Assembly: GCA_944739405.2 (NCBI GenBank)
Contig: OX123188.2
Location: forward strand, 68,095,251-68,159,250
DNA: 64,000 bases
Origin: Euclidia mi
Taxonomy: Eukaryota > Arthropoda > Insecta > Lepidoptera > Erebidae
Direction: 5' to 3'
How positions within the stretch are numbered: position 1 is the first letter of the stretch; each line of letters opens with the position of its first letter. Below, piece after piece: positions 33,254 through 44,243 of this stretch. The notes beneath the pieces were generated by a model. That model was not told the origin of the DNA. It saw nothing but the letters and a program-made list of their open reading frames with translations, and did no database searches. Position numbers and translations under genes: made by a program.

Positions 33254-35086
33254 CTGTGTCCAATATAGCACGGACAACAACAGAGGTCCCCGTGAGTCCC
33301 CAGACCCTAAGAGCAACCGTTGGTAGGATAACGGTCTCAATGGGGGTGGTTGGCGTTATAGGGCAGGTGTTAATTACCTATTGTTGCCTGGGCGGCGACC
33401 GTTGGCCAGGACCAGGCAAATCAAAATGGGGGTGCGGCTTGAAGTCCTCAAAAGCGCGATGACTCGATCCGCGCGCCATTTGTGGGGGGTCATAATGACG
33501 CACCCGCCCAAAACGAGGAGGGCGCGAGTCAAGGCGAGGACGCTCCGCCAAAGGAGGGGAATACCTGGTGCAGCAGTCATGGTGCTGGTGACGTTGAGCA
33601 GTCGCACATTCTGGTGCGCGAGAGAGAGGAGGCGTGCGCACGCTACGGTTCTCCAAGCGGGGTGAGCGGCGATCAATTAAGCGAGGCGACTCTCGGCTGC
33701 GCACCGGTGAGCCTCGGCTGCCACCTTCAAAACACCCGCCCGTGCGCAGCGTCGGCTGGTTGGACAAGCGGCCTACCTCTCTGGCATTCATACAGAGAAT
33801 GTCCAAATGCTGCCCTCCACAGTGAGGACAGGGGCGAGAGTTTGGGCAGTCTCGCTGGTAGTGGGACCCCAAGCAAGAGAAGCAAAGGCGGCGGGCATTC
33901 GCGATGCGCCTACGAGAGGCGACATGTAGGTCCAAGAATGCCCTACAACTGGCCGTTCTGTGCCCCGTGACCTTGCAGTAAGAGCACTCCACTGGGCTCT
34001 GCGTGACTGCAAAGCGAGGAGGGCGCCGATCAACATTGGCTCAGGTGTGAACGCGAGCCTGCTCCTTGACCTTGGGCGGCTGCGTCTTAGCCGGCGTGTC
34101 ACCACCGGAGTTGTCCAAGACCCGGCACTCATCCTCGAGGAACCTCTCGAGGTCAGCAAAGGGGGGCAGATGGGTTGCGCTATCCCACCCGTGAACCAAT
34201 GGTCCTATCTATTGGTGCACATTGTACTTAAGAAGCTGCCTGCCGACCTGAGGTCGCCACCAAAGCGCTGTTCAAAACGCGACCTCAGGTCGGCAGGCAG
34301 CTTCTTAAGTACAATGTGCACCAATAGATAGGACCATTGGTTCACGGGTAGGTCAAGGCACTTAAGTGCGTTGATTGCCACCAAAAGCGGGTTCAATAGT
34401 TGGGTGCGCAACCCAAAGACCCGGGTGAGCGTGGGCAAACCCAAAATGTGCTCTATGTTCGTGTCGGCGAGGCCACGCTGGTTATGGTACCTACGGGTAA
34501 TTGAGTCCCGAGCCGTCTGGTACGCCTCGTCAGACACGGGCAGATGCTGGATGAGGCCTTTGGCCCTTCCATCCAGAACCGACATTAAATATGCCAATTT
34601 TTGCGCCGGCCGAAGGTCAGCCCTGTCATTGACCAGGCTGTCAAACAAATTAACGAAGCCCAGGTAGCTTCCTAGGTAGCCATCGAAATGCGAGAGGTCT
34701 AAGGTAGGTAGCCTACTCACCAGACCCGGTGCTGTCCTAGGAAGCTCCTGCTTCAAGCCGGGTTGCCCGTCCCTCTCGGCAACCAACTGTCTTGCACAGT
34801 TGGAGACAGCATCATACAAGTGTAAGACCTGGGCATAATCTTCGCTGACTCTAATTCGCTGGTCAGTAGTGAATTTATTAACTGACACTTCGAGACAGCA
34901 AGCGCTGAAAGTGCGGAATTGCTGTTCCACACTTGCCAGGCGATCATCGATCCGCTCATACTTGAGTAGTAAGGCCTGCTGGCGATCAGGCCGGTTCACC
35001 AAGGCACTGCCTGAGGCAAACCAGCGCAAATCTGATGCAATAGCACCAGCAGCCGCACGCAAATCCTTTATAGCTGACATAATCAA
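33254..35086 (-). pseudogene. gag: BEL-B gag and protease start, inverted copy
   Basis: Minus-strand copy of the BEL-B gag at 49119-50842. It starts at MIMSAIKDLRAAAG (35086), carries the BEL gag region (LVSRLPTLDLSHFDGYLGSY) and, in the ORF 33378-33992, three Cys/His knuckles (CSYCKVTGHRTASC, CFSCLGSHYQRDC, CPHCGGQHLDILC). A 70-bp inverted duplication at 34188-34348 breaks the frame after the FEQRFGG codons. Unlike the right copy, it keeps six C residues in the run that follows and lacks the 77-bp insertion. It stops at 33254 in the protease, where LINE-G sequence begins. Confidence 0.85.
34188..34348. repeat. 70-bp inverted duplication with 21-bp loop in gag
   Basis: 34188-34257 and 34279-34348 are perfectly complementary. 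In the right arm the sequence occurs once, so one 70-bp arm here is an inverted copy placed next to its source, in the left arm only. Confidence 0.92.
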
Positions 35087-35633
35087 GTTTCAAAAGAGCT
35101 CGGACAAGTGTTAAATAATATTAACAATCAAAACTTAATATTTGTTAATTCTTTGAAACCAACAAAGTATTAGCCTGTTTACTGCTGGTACAAGCAAGTG
35201 ACAGGTATTTACTGCCCAACAAAATTATATAACAAGCTCAAAATCTGCTTGTTTCAATATATTGACATAGGGACAAAGTTATCAAAAAGGTTTATAACTT
35301 ACAGCAAATTTAAAGTTGAATATTCAAGTTAAGTAACTAATTACTTGCAACAGACAGACTGGCTGTGTTATTTGAGATATGCAATAGTAGTAGTATGTGT
35401 TACCTAACAATATATTATAACAACCAAAGGTTTACAATGTGACCGCCCAAGATGCAAGGTCAAGTTTGAAAATTATAATATTTCAAACCCAATATATAAC
35501 TAAATTTACTAAATTAATTGATACATACAGCTGTTATGTATATAGCTCAGATACAAGCTTATACAATACCAATCTGAGTTTAGATACAATCAACGGCTAA
35601 GTTTCAACTACAGCTCATGCTACCAAAAATTTT

Positions 35634-37137
35634 TGTTTAGAGTCCGGGCTAACATTGGGTAAGGTTGCAGTGGAAGCGATTGATTCATCCAGTTTTAGCC
35701 CAGGGCAAGGGTTTAAACATATATTACTGTGATTGCACAGTGAATTACAACTATCAATATTAATTAACTTACCAAATCTTCACTGATGCTCCTGATGATG
35801 TTCTTGAGTGGACCTATAAGATTAACTCATCATTTTGGCCAAAATAACAAGCAAATCGTTTTAAATACCACTACTCGAGGTCCAGATCAGGGTTTTCTTC
35901 AACGAAGTCGTCAGGCACCAACCACGTGCACGGATTCACAATTCAATTTTCACAATGTTCAATAGGTTACAATGTTTTTTATCACAAATAAACCGATGCC
36001 GGCTGATCAATGAGCGGCAATACACTAGGGATTTTTGGTTTTACACAAATACAAGATCAAAACCACGCTCACAAAACGGAATCTTCCAGAGCGAACAGAA
36101 AGCTAGGTTTTTTCATTGACCGCGGGAAACGAACAAACTATTCGCGAAGCTACCAGGATGTGCTTTTCAAAAGGTGATCAATTTATTTCAATTCAAAACG
36201 CGAGAATACAAGTCTGCATGAGCGTAAGAAATTCACGTGAGTTCAAGCAAATTTTCAGAAACGGAAATCAATGAATGACAGTTCATAGTGTAACAACTCA
36301 ATAATCCGAGGGATAGGCGGATCAGAAAAACATTGCAAGGGTTCCGTAGATATTAAAATACATTCGCGTTTTGATAGGGACATTAATTTTAACATTTCTT
36401 CGCTTATCGTGGAACGTATTACGGACACGTTGCCAAACGCTAATGTGGACGTGTCGCTCCTCACACATCTCGAGTCATTACCACTAGCGGTCTCGGAGTT
36501 TGCGAATCCGGCTCGAAGGACCAAAAAAATGGTTCGGCGATACACCGAAACCGTAGGTAGGTTCTAGGCGACTTGGGAGGGAAATGGACTGTATACAAAG
36601 GATAGCGGGTTCTTAGCCACCTAGGAGATGGATACGGGAAGTGGTGATTGTGAGTGGGTATAGGATATTTCAAGGATGGAGGGCACTTACCTTATACAAC
36701 CTTCTTCGTTTCCGAAGGGCAGTCTCCTAGTGGTTTTGTGATGCAGCTGCTTGTTTTCACTTCACTTCACCGCCCCTCCCACTTGCGAGCGGTTTATATA
36801 TGCGGTAATAATCACATACAGCGATGCGGCGCGATACGATATAGCGGGCACGTTCTCAGCGAGCGGAATGTTCTGGACTGACCTCGCGTCGACGATCGCG
36901 GCGACGAATCAGGCGAAAGGCAGTGCCTCTTCCAGGGAGTGGGATAGAGGGAGACGGAAATATGGTATCGCTCACACTTGTACGTGGAACGATTGATGTT
37001 GATGCGATTAGTTATAGATAGGAAGGTAGATGGCGCTACCAGTGACCATAGTCAAAATTTACAATAGACTAAACTAAACGTTACTAAATCGATATAATCG
37101 ACTTGACCTATCACAAATAATATTTCTATTTCAAACA
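35634..37137 (-). repeat. BEL-B 5' LTR, inverted copy without Gypsy-B
   Basis: A 1504-bp mirror of the right-arm LTR (42239-48571) without the Gypsy-B insertion. At 36374-36379 it keeps the uninterrupted target of Gypsy-B. It differs from the right arm by a few substitutions, several of them clustered at about 36770-36830. Confidence 0.87.
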
Positions 37138-38322
37138 GTCTTGTTGTTTTTCTAAATATTGTTTGCTTTTTCCAATTAAACGTGCTTCTGCCAAAATGAT
37201 AACCAAAATTTTAGAAGAAAATGTTTTCTTAGTTCATGATATTCCATCTAACATTGTCTTAGATTATGGTAAGATATTTATTAGCTCCACTTTTGAAAAT
37301 GTATTATCCAAGTAGAAAGTTCCTAATTTACATTACACACCACTGTATACATACATACATACATAGACTCACGCCTGTTTCCCGGAGGGGTAGGCAGAGA
37401 CTACGGAACGCCATTTGCAACGATCTTGACATACCTCACTTGCTTCACTCACTCCCATTAAGTTTCTCATGCATGCTCTTCTGTTAAGGGTACTTCTGAC
37501 TTGTCCTTTTTTCAGGATGTCTCCAATCTGGTCAGAGAACGTCCGCCTAGGTCTTCCCCTTTGTCCTGTTCCATTCACACTCGCCTTATATATCTTCTTT
37601 GTCAGTCTATCGTCATCCATCCTCTCCATGTGCCCAAACCATCTTAACATGCCTTTCTCAGTGCTTCTCACTACATCTTCTTTTACCCCACACCACTTTC
37701 GTATCACACAATTCTTTACTCTGTCGGTCAAAGACACACCACACACTGTATACCCCACATGTAAATCCGGTTGAGAGATATAACAAAACTATTATGACAG
37801 CTGTTTCGGCTTTTATCGACCGCGATCACCGCGTATATGATTTGAACTTAGCAAACATTCAATTTGCATTCAACTGTGCGGTAAACGAATCAACTGGTTT
37901 TACCCCATCATTCTTGGTATGGTCGTGAATTGGTAACTTGTGGTTCTCATTATATTCATCACGAATCAGACCCTTATATTATATTTGAGCCGCGTGATAA
38001 ATATGCTCAAACGCTTGGCCATCTGTCTACCATATTTGACAAGGTGTAAGCAGAATTGCACAGTGCTCATCAGAGGAATAGTCATTCATAAAATTTTCGC
38101 CGAAAACCGGCTGATGTCAATGTTGGTGATGTGGTTTGGAAAATAACTTTCTATTTGAGTGACAAGGATAAATATTTCAGCAAAAAATTAGCGCCGAAAT
38201 TTATTAAATGTAAGATTGTGGCACTAAAATCTCCTCTTGTGTATAAACTATCAGATATGTCTGGCAAGCCACTAGGTTATTTCCATATAAAATATCTTAA
38301 ATTACCGCACTACAAAGTTTAA
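37138..38322 (+). pseudogene. pol: Gypsy-A integrase core and C-terminus, left copy, split by RTE tail
   Basis: Plus-strand end of a Gypsy integrase. It begins in the catalytic core: FLVHDIPSNIVLDYGKIF contains the second catalytic Asp, and after the RTE insertion NPVERYNKTIMTAV contains the Glu. It ends with the C-terminal domain (DVNVGDVVWK, KKLAPKFIKCKIV, SPLVYKL, IKYLKL) and a stop at 38322. This C-terminal domain is clearly related to that of Gypsy-B. An RTE fragment of about 400 bp interrupts the core at 37349-37746, with CACTGTATAC on both sides as target duplication. Additional shifts occur near 37925-38140. The start of this integrase lies at 62734-63287 on the minus strand, beyond BEL-B. 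Confidence 0.82.
37349..37746 (-). pseudogene. RTE LINE C-terminal fragment inserted in Gypsy-A integrase, left copy
   Basis: Minus-strand fragment of an RTE-type pol: GMLRWFGHMERMDDDRLTK, GQRGRPRRTFSDQIGDILK and the ending SAYPSGKQA, then a (TATG)n tail. It is present at the same place in both palindrome arms, so it was inserted before the inverted duplication. A 10-bp direct repeat of the target flanks it. Confidence 0.83.
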
Positions 38323-38586
38323 AAAAAAATAATCAATGCTTATCACAAATTATCTAATCACAAAAATAACTTCACTTTTTTTTTACAAATGTTATAAAAA
38401 TCTTTAACTTCAAATTACAGCTTAAATTTGTACCCAAATATCTTGTTACATATAACTTTAGTAATGACTAATCGTAATCTAAAAAATATTTTTTCCCTCA
38501 TGGCTCAGTGGTTAAAAAGCTGTTGTCTGATCGGTCTATTGGTTCTATTCTCGCCTGTTTTTTTAAAGCTACTGTTATATGTACTA

Positions 38587-39879
38587 CGAGGGTCAAACTG
38601 AAAGTTCTTAGAAAATCAAAAACTGATTACATTAGCCAGTTATTAGTTTTATTATATCTTTTCAAAATATTGTCCATTGACGTCAATACACCGCTGCATG
38701 CGATGGAACCACTGGGAAAAGCACTTTGCCCACTCGTCCTTAGGGGTCTCTTCAATGGCATCGCGATACGCAGCCACCGCTTCTTCAGCATTCATAAACC
38801 GCTTTCCTTTAAGATTTTCTTTAATTTTTGGAAATAAATAAAAATCACAAGGCGCGAGGTCGGGGCTATACGGCGGGTGACCCAGTAATTCAACGTTTGA
38901 TGTCGCCAAATAGTCGATCGTTCGCTTGGCGGTGTGCGACGAGGCGTTGTCGTGGTGAAGGAGGATCCTACTGCGAGGTCGTTTCTCTCGAACTTTTTCC
39001 AAGACAAGTGGCAAACAATTGGTAGTGTACCATTCTGCAGAAACTGTTTTTTGATCCTCTAACACAATTGTTGCGAAATGACCTATCCTTCCAAAGAACG
39101 AGGCCACCATTTTTTTTCCCGCACTTCGATCTCTCTTCACTTTAGTTGGCAACTCCTCGAAAGGAAACACCCACTGAGCAGATTGTCTTTTGGTTTCAGG
39201 ATCATAACAGTAAATCCAGCTTTCGTCACCTGTTAGTATGTCGAACACAGCATTTGAGTCACCTCCGTTAAATCTTTCAATCATTTTACGGCACCAATCC
39301 ACACGATGGAGTTTTTGAGCCTTAGTCAAATTATGAGGTATCCACCGGGCGCAAAGCTTCCTGACCGCTAAATGTTCGTGGAGGATTTTGTGCACTTGAC
39401 TCATACCGATGCCTAAGCTTGTCCGAATCTGCTGATAGGTCACTCTTTTGTCAGTCTCTATCATACGCCGCACAACACAGATGTTATTTTCAGTCGTCGC
39501 CGTAGAAGGCCGTCCCTCTCGTACATCATCAGTGAGATTAGTGCGACCACGTTTAAACTCATTAAACCAGTTGTAAACAGTCGCACGAGATAGGGCTTCA
39601 TCGTGAAAGGCCAATCGTAGTCTATCATAACTTTCTTGTTGACTTAAATGACATCGAAAGTCATAAAAAATCATTGCACGAAAATTTTCTCGTGTTAAAT
39701 TCATGTTGACGTGACACAGACAATTTTCAATTTGCCACCAAATCGTAAAACAAATGACAAATGAATGAAATATATACTCAGTAATATTGGCAAAGAGTTC
39801 TATTTTAAAATTTTAGAATATTTTTTTTATTATATTGTTTATAAGTGGCCAGTTCTAAGAACTTTCAGTTTGACCCTCG
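38587..39879 (-). mobile_element. Complete mariner transposon
   Basis: Terminal inverted repeats of 27 bp (38587-38613 and 39853-39879, starting CGAGGGTCAAACTGAAAGTT), 1293 bp in all, flanked by the TA target duplication (38585-38586 and 39880-39881). The mirror site in the right arm (TA at 40790-40791) is empty, which proves the boundaries. It contains one uninterrupted transposase gene. Confidence 0.96.
38652..39704 (-). CDS. mariner transposase, 350 aa, apparently intact
   Basis: Transposase of the Tc1/mariner superfamily, which cuts and pastes the element by binding its terminal repeats. The length (350 aa) is normal for mariner. The N-terminal part has two helix-turn-helix regions (ATVYNWFNEFKRGR and VTYQQIRTSLGIGMSQVHKI), with the GRPS linker between them. 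The catalytic D,D34D triad is complete: the first Asp in TGDESWIYCYDP, the second in LLHHDNASSHTA, the third in HPPYSPDLAPCDFYLFP. There is no stop or frameshift, and the start ATG (39702-39704) lies about 150 bp inside the right terminal repeat. It looks like the DNA-binding domain plus nuclease found fused in vertebrate SETMAR, but there is no SET domain here. The subfamily was not assigned. Confidence 0.96.
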   Translation of the reverse strand: MNLTRENFRAMIFYDFRCHLSQQESYDRLRLAFHDEALSRATVYNWFNEFKRGRTNLTDDVREGRPSTATTENNICVVRRMIETDKRVTYQQIRTSLGIGMSQVHKILHEHLAVRKLCARWIPHNLTKAQKLHRVDWCRKMIERFNGGDSNAVFDILTGDESWIYCYDPETKRQSAQWVFPFEELPTKVKRDRSAGKKMVASFFGRIGHFATIVLEDQKTVSAEWYTTNCLPLVLEKVREKRPRSRILLHHDNASSHTAKRTIDYLATSNVELLGHPPYSPDLAPCDFYLFPKIKENLKGKRFMNAEEAVAAYRDAIEETPKDEWAKCFSQWFHRMQRCIDVNGQYFEKI

Positions 39880-39881
39880 TA

Positions 39882-40251
39882 TTGCATCGTATGTCTGCTT
39901 CGGTGATATACTATTCACTACAATCTATCCCAAATTGTGTATTTGCCTCTAATTCAACTAGTCGAATCAACCGTATTCTTAGGTGTAACTTTAGATTGTA
40001 AGCTTCAGTGGGGCGCCCAAATATCCTGTGTCGCAGTAAAACTTAGTTCTGCAGCGTTTGCAGTTAGAAAAGTTAGGGAATTCACAGATATAGATACTGC
40101 TAGACTAGTTTACTTTAGTTATTTTCACAGCGTAATGTCTTACGGAATAATGTTATGGGGTACAGCTGCTGATATACAGACTATTTTTATCATTCAAAAG
40201 AGGGCCATACGCGCAATTTATAAACACCACCAGCACCTAACTAGGTGCTAG
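39882..40251 (+). pseudogene. LINE-G reverse transcriptase fragment, left inner copy
   Basis: Plus-strand part of the Jockey-group RT also seen at 32751-33253: the VESTVFLGVTLDCKLQWG block, the FSYFHSVMSYGIMLWG block and KRAIRAIYK, then a break into palindromic DNA. The mirror copy at 40420-40789 differs by at least one residue (AAFAVRK here, AAFSVRK there). It joins Gypsy-A non-coding DNA upstream and the palindrome centre downstream. Confidence 0.75.
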
Positions 40252-40419
40252 AGATTCTTTACGTGATAAATTTAAAGAGCATAAGTTTTTCTTTGTTTAT
40301 CTGATATACAGACTATTTTTATCATTCAAAAGAGGGCCATACGTGCAATTTATAAACTTATGCTCTTTAAATTTATCACGTAAAGAATCTCTAGCACCTA
40401 GTTAGGTGCTAGAGAATCT
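40252..40419. repeat. Palindrome centre with nested fold-backs
   Basis: The spacer between the arms contains an extra ~110-bp copy of the LINE-G segment from GATATACAGAC to GCACCTA, in plus orientation. It also holds several inverted copies of CTAGCACCTA/TAGGTGCTAG and of CTTTACGTGATAAATTTAAA. The extra copy carries ACGTGC, as the outer copy at 33.2 kb does, where the arms carry ACGCGC. Confidence 0.85.
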
Positions 40420-40789
40420 CTAGCACCTAGTTAGGTGCTGGTGGTGTTTATAAATTGCGCGTATGGCCCTCTTTTGAATGATAAAAATAGTCTGTATATC
40501 AGCAGCTGTACCCCATAACATTATTCCGTAAGACATTACGCTGTGAAAATAACTAAAGTAAACTAGTCTAGCAGTATCTATATCTGTGAATTCCCTAACT
40601 TTTCTAACTGAAAACGCTGCAGAACTAAGTTTTACTGCGACACAGGATATTTGGGCGCCCCACTGAAGCTTACAATCTAAAGTTACACCTAAGAATACGG
40701 TTGATTCGACTAGTTGAATTAGAGGCAAATACACAATTTGGGATAGATTGTAGTGAATAGTATATCACCGAAGCAGACATACGATGCAA
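40420..40789 (-). pseudogene. LINE-G reverse transcriptase fragment, right inner copy
   Basis: Mirror of 39882-40251, with the same VESTVFLGVTLDCKLQWG, SYGIMLWG and KRAIRAIYK blocks read on the minus strand. It is followed upstream by the empty mariner site at 40790-40791 and by sequence identical or nearly identical to the left arm. Confidence 0.75.
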
Positions 40790-41053
40790 TAGTACATATA
40801 ACAGTAGCTTTAAAAAAACAGGCGAGAATAGAACCAATAGACCGATCAGACAACAGCTTTTTAACCACTGAGCCATGAGGGAAAAAATATTTTTTAGATT
40901 ACGATTAGTCATTACTAAAGTTATATGTAACAAGATATTTGGGTACAAATTTAAGCTGTAATTTGAAGTTAAAGATTTTTATAACATTTGTAAAAAAAAA
41001 GTGAAGTTATTTTTGTGATTAGATAATTTGTGATAAGCATTGATTATTTTTTT

Positions 41054-42238
41054 TTAAACTTTGTAGTGCGGTAATTTAAGATATTTTATTTGGAAATAAC
41101 CTAGTGGCTTGCCAGACATATCTGATAGTTTATACACAAGAGGAGATTTTAGTGCCACAATCTTACATTTAATAAATTTCGGCGCTAATTTTTTGCTGAA
41201 ATATTTATCCTTGTCACTCAAATAGAAAGTTATTTTCCAAACCACATCACCAACATTGACATCAGCCGGTTTTCGGCGAAAATTTTATGAATGACTATTC
41301 CTCTGATGAGCACTGTGCAATTCTGCTTACACCTTGTCAAATATGGTAGACAGATGGCCAAGCGTTTGAGCATATTTATCACGCGGCTCAAATATAATAT
41401 AAGGGTCTGATTCGTGATGAATATAATGAGAACCACAAGTTACCAATTCACGACCATACCAAGAATGATGGGGTAAAACCAGTTGATTCGTTTACCGCAC
41501 AGTTGAATGCAAATTGAATGTTTGCTAAGTTCAAATCATATACGCGGTGATCGCGGTCGATAAAAGCCGAAACAGCTGTCATAATAGTTTTGTTATATCT
41601 CTCAACCGGATTTACATGTGGGGTATACAGTGTGTGGTGTGTCTTTGACCGACAGAGTAAAGAATTGTGTGATACGAAAGTGGTGTGGGGTAAAAGAAGA
41701 TGTAGTGAGAAGCACTGAGAAAGGCATGTTAAGATGGTTTGGGCACATGGAGAGGATGGATGACGATAGACTGACAAAGAAGATATATAAGGCGAGTGTG
41801 AATGGAACAGGACAAAGGGGAAGACCTAGGCGGACGTTCTCTGACCAGATTGGAGACATCCTGAAAAAAGGACAAGTCAGAAGTACCCTTAACAGAAGAG
41901 CATGCATGAGAAACTTAATGGGAGTGAGTGAAGCAAGTGAGGTATGTCAAGATCGTTGCAAATGGCGTTCCGTAGTCTCTGCCTACCCCTCCGGGAAACA
42001 GGCGTGAGTCTATGTATGTATGTATGTATACAGTGGTGTGTAATGTAAATTAGGAACTTTCTACTTGGATAATACATTTTCAAAAGTGGAGCTAATAAAT
42101 ATCTTACCATAATCTAAGACAATGTTAGATGGAATATCATGAACTAAGAAAACATTTTCTTCTAAAATTTTGGTTATCATTTTGGCAGAAGCACGTTTAA
42201 TTGGAAAAAGCAAACAATATTTAGAAAAACAACAAGAC
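41054..42238 (-). pseudogene. pol: Gypsy-A integrase core and C-terminus, right copy, split by RTE tail
   Basis: Minus-strand mirror of 37138-38322. The RTE fragment lies at 41630-42027 (ORF 41618-42007). The only protein difference noted in the last block is YFQIKYLKL here against YFHIKYLKL on the left. The last five bases next to BEL-B (AAGAC, 42234-42238) are repeated, with one change, at 62729-62733 (AAGAT), and the reading frame of the integrase resumes there. This shows that BEL-B was inserted into this gene. Confidence 0.84.
41630..42027 (+). pseudogene. RTE LINE C-terminal fragment, right copy
   Basis: Mirror of 37349-37746: a plus-strand frame with LRWFGHMERMDDDRLTK, GRPRRTFSDQIGDIL and SAYPSGKQA, then GTGAGTC and a (TATG)n tail. 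It is identical in protein sequence to the left copy. Confidence 0.83.
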
Positions 42239-42575
42239 TGTTTGAAATAGAAATATTATTTGTGATAGGTCAAGTCGATTATATCGATTTAGTAACGTTT
42301 AGTTTAGTCTATTGTAAATTTTGACTATGGTCACTGGTAGCGCCATCTACCTTCCTATCTATAACTAATCGCATCAACATCAATCGTTCAACGTACAAGT
42401 GTGAGCGATACCATATTTCCGTCTCCCTCTATCCCACTCCCTGGAAGAGGCACTGCCTTTCGCCTGATTCGTCGCCGCGATCGTCGACGCGAGGTCAGTC
42501 CAGAACATTCCGCTCGCTGAGAACGTGCCCGCTATATCGTATCGCGCCACATCGCTGTATGTGATTATTACCGCA

Positions 42576-42686
42576 TATATAAATCGCTCGCAAGTGGGAG
42601 TGACGGTGAAGTGAAGTGAAAACAAGCAGCTGCATCACGAAACCACTAGGAGACTGCCCTTCGGAAACGAAGAAGGTTGTATAAGG
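42576..42686 (+). promoter_or_regulatory. TATA box and splice donor in extra LTR segment
   Basis: TATATAAA at 42576-42583 is followed by about 100 bp of GC-richer DNA and a consensus 5' splice site, ATAAG then GTAAGT with the GT at 42686. Further on, TTTGGTCCTTCGAGCCGGAT (42849-42868) resembles the start of a BEL leader, and an open frame follows. This segment may be a promoter and 5' end taken from another BEL element. Confidence 0.4.
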
Positions 42687-43001
42687 TAAGTGCCCTCCAT
42701 CCTTGAAATATCCTATACCCACTCACAATCACCACTTCCCGTATCCATCTCCTAGGTGGCTAAGAACCCGCTATCCTTTGTATACAGTCCATTTCCCTCC
42801 CAAGTCGCCTAGAACCTACCTACGGTTTCGGTGTATCGCCGAACCATTTTTTTGGTCCTTCGAGCCGGATTCGCAAACTCCGAGACCGCTAGTGGTAATG
42901 ACTCGAGATGTGTGAGGAGCGACACGTCCACATTAGCGTTTGGCAACGTGTCCGTAATACGTTCCACGATAAGCGAAGAAATGTTAAAATTAATGTCCCT
43001 A

Positions 43002-43853
43002 TGTAACGTAATACTACACGTATTGCGTTATAATATCTCGCAGGCGCTTAACGCCAGCTTAGCCAGACATCGTTCGCAATATTACCAAATATGGTCATAT
43101 TCACTAGCCAAAGGCAGTTGTGAGTCATAGGCCTACATCTATATAAGATGGGTGCGCGTTGTAGAATGGTCACTTTCCCTAGACATCGGAACGCTGCCGC
43201 TACACCTCGCGATTATTCTACATTCTACTTCCTATCTACTGTCCCGCTGGGGGTAAGCATATTCTAGTTGTCTGTGTGCCTATATGTTCTGTCTGTAGTA
43301 TCTGTGTCTCCTAAGCATAACAGCCGATCTAGGGACAGCCTGTTCCTGACCGGTTGTTGTGTATTCTCTATGCTGTTTCCAGTTCACCCTACGGGCTACG
43401 TTCACCCTACGAGCTCACTGCACCTGACGTTCTTCCTACGGGCTACGTTCTTCCTACGGGCTACAAGCCACGAGCTGCTGGCGCCGTGCCGCTACTAGCC
43501 AGCTGCCACCCAAGCCTCCGTTTCTGCCTACGAGCTCCTACAGCCAGGCCACGGACGCCTGAGCCTGACCGCTCGACCCACATCGGCTGCACCGCCTGAG
43601 ACCCGCTCAGCCTGAACATCGACCACAGAGCTGCCTGCGCAGCGCACCTTGGCCAGCTCATCGGCGACCCTTCGAGCAGCTACCCTGCGAGCGTCGGAGA
43701 GCAGCAGGAGTCTACACTCCAGCCAGCTCAGGCCAGTGCTTACCTAGTTCGGTCATACTGTATGTAAGCGGTAGTGAGACATAATAAAGAACCTGTTCAG
43801 CCTAGCAGTGTTTCTCTCGAACCCCGACATCCTACCTGAGATCCTCCGTCTCA
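43002..43853 (+). repeat. Gypsy-B 5' LTR
   Basis: 852 bp. TATATAAG TATA box at 43140-43147 and poly(A) signal AATAAA at 43783-43788. A short internal direct repeat of TTCTTCCTACGGGCTACG occurs near 43430-43460. Nearly identical to 46975-47826 (GGC here and AGC there in the CTCATC-GCGACCC word near 43660). Confidence 0.95.
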
Positions 43854-44243
43854 GTGGCGCCCAACTCTATTTGTCTCACTTTCAATTACTGCAGTTGTTC
43901 TTGTTTAGGAGGTCAGTCCTTGTAAACGAGGAGGTGCAGACATCAGCGAACTAGTACGTAATATCTAACTTGTGTGTATCTGTGTATTGCTGTCTATCTT
44001 TAATTTCTATTCTTGTATACCTATTATGTGTTATCTTACTATTGTCTAATTCAAATTTCAACTACCGATTCCCTACGTAACTGTTCGCAATTTGAAATAA
44101 CTGTTTTTTATTTTTGCAAGTCACTATCTATTGTCTACATTTTTACACCGAATCGTCGTAGTTTCTTTGTAAAGCAGAACTATTGCACACGGAGGGCTGT
44201 AATATACTTACGTTCTTTTCTATCATACTTATTTTATATCATC

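Larger units (their letters stand above)
33254..40251. repeat. Left arm of large palindrome
   Basis: Inverse copy of 40420-50966. Aligned positions add up to 84220 (gag part), 84205 (LTR and leader), 79376 (37138-38584) and 80671 (39882-40251); the jumps equal later insertions in one arm or the other. Content, left to right: BEL-B protease start, gag, leader and LTR (minus strand), Gypsy-A integrase end (plus strand), mariner (this arm only) and LINE-G RT (plus strand). Without the later insertions each arm is about 5.63 kb. Confidence 0.92.

Noticed and set aside
38652..39704. SETMAR-like host gene
   Set aside because: Only the transposase part is present, with its own terminal repeats, TA duplication and an empty site in the other arm. 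It is a plain mariner.
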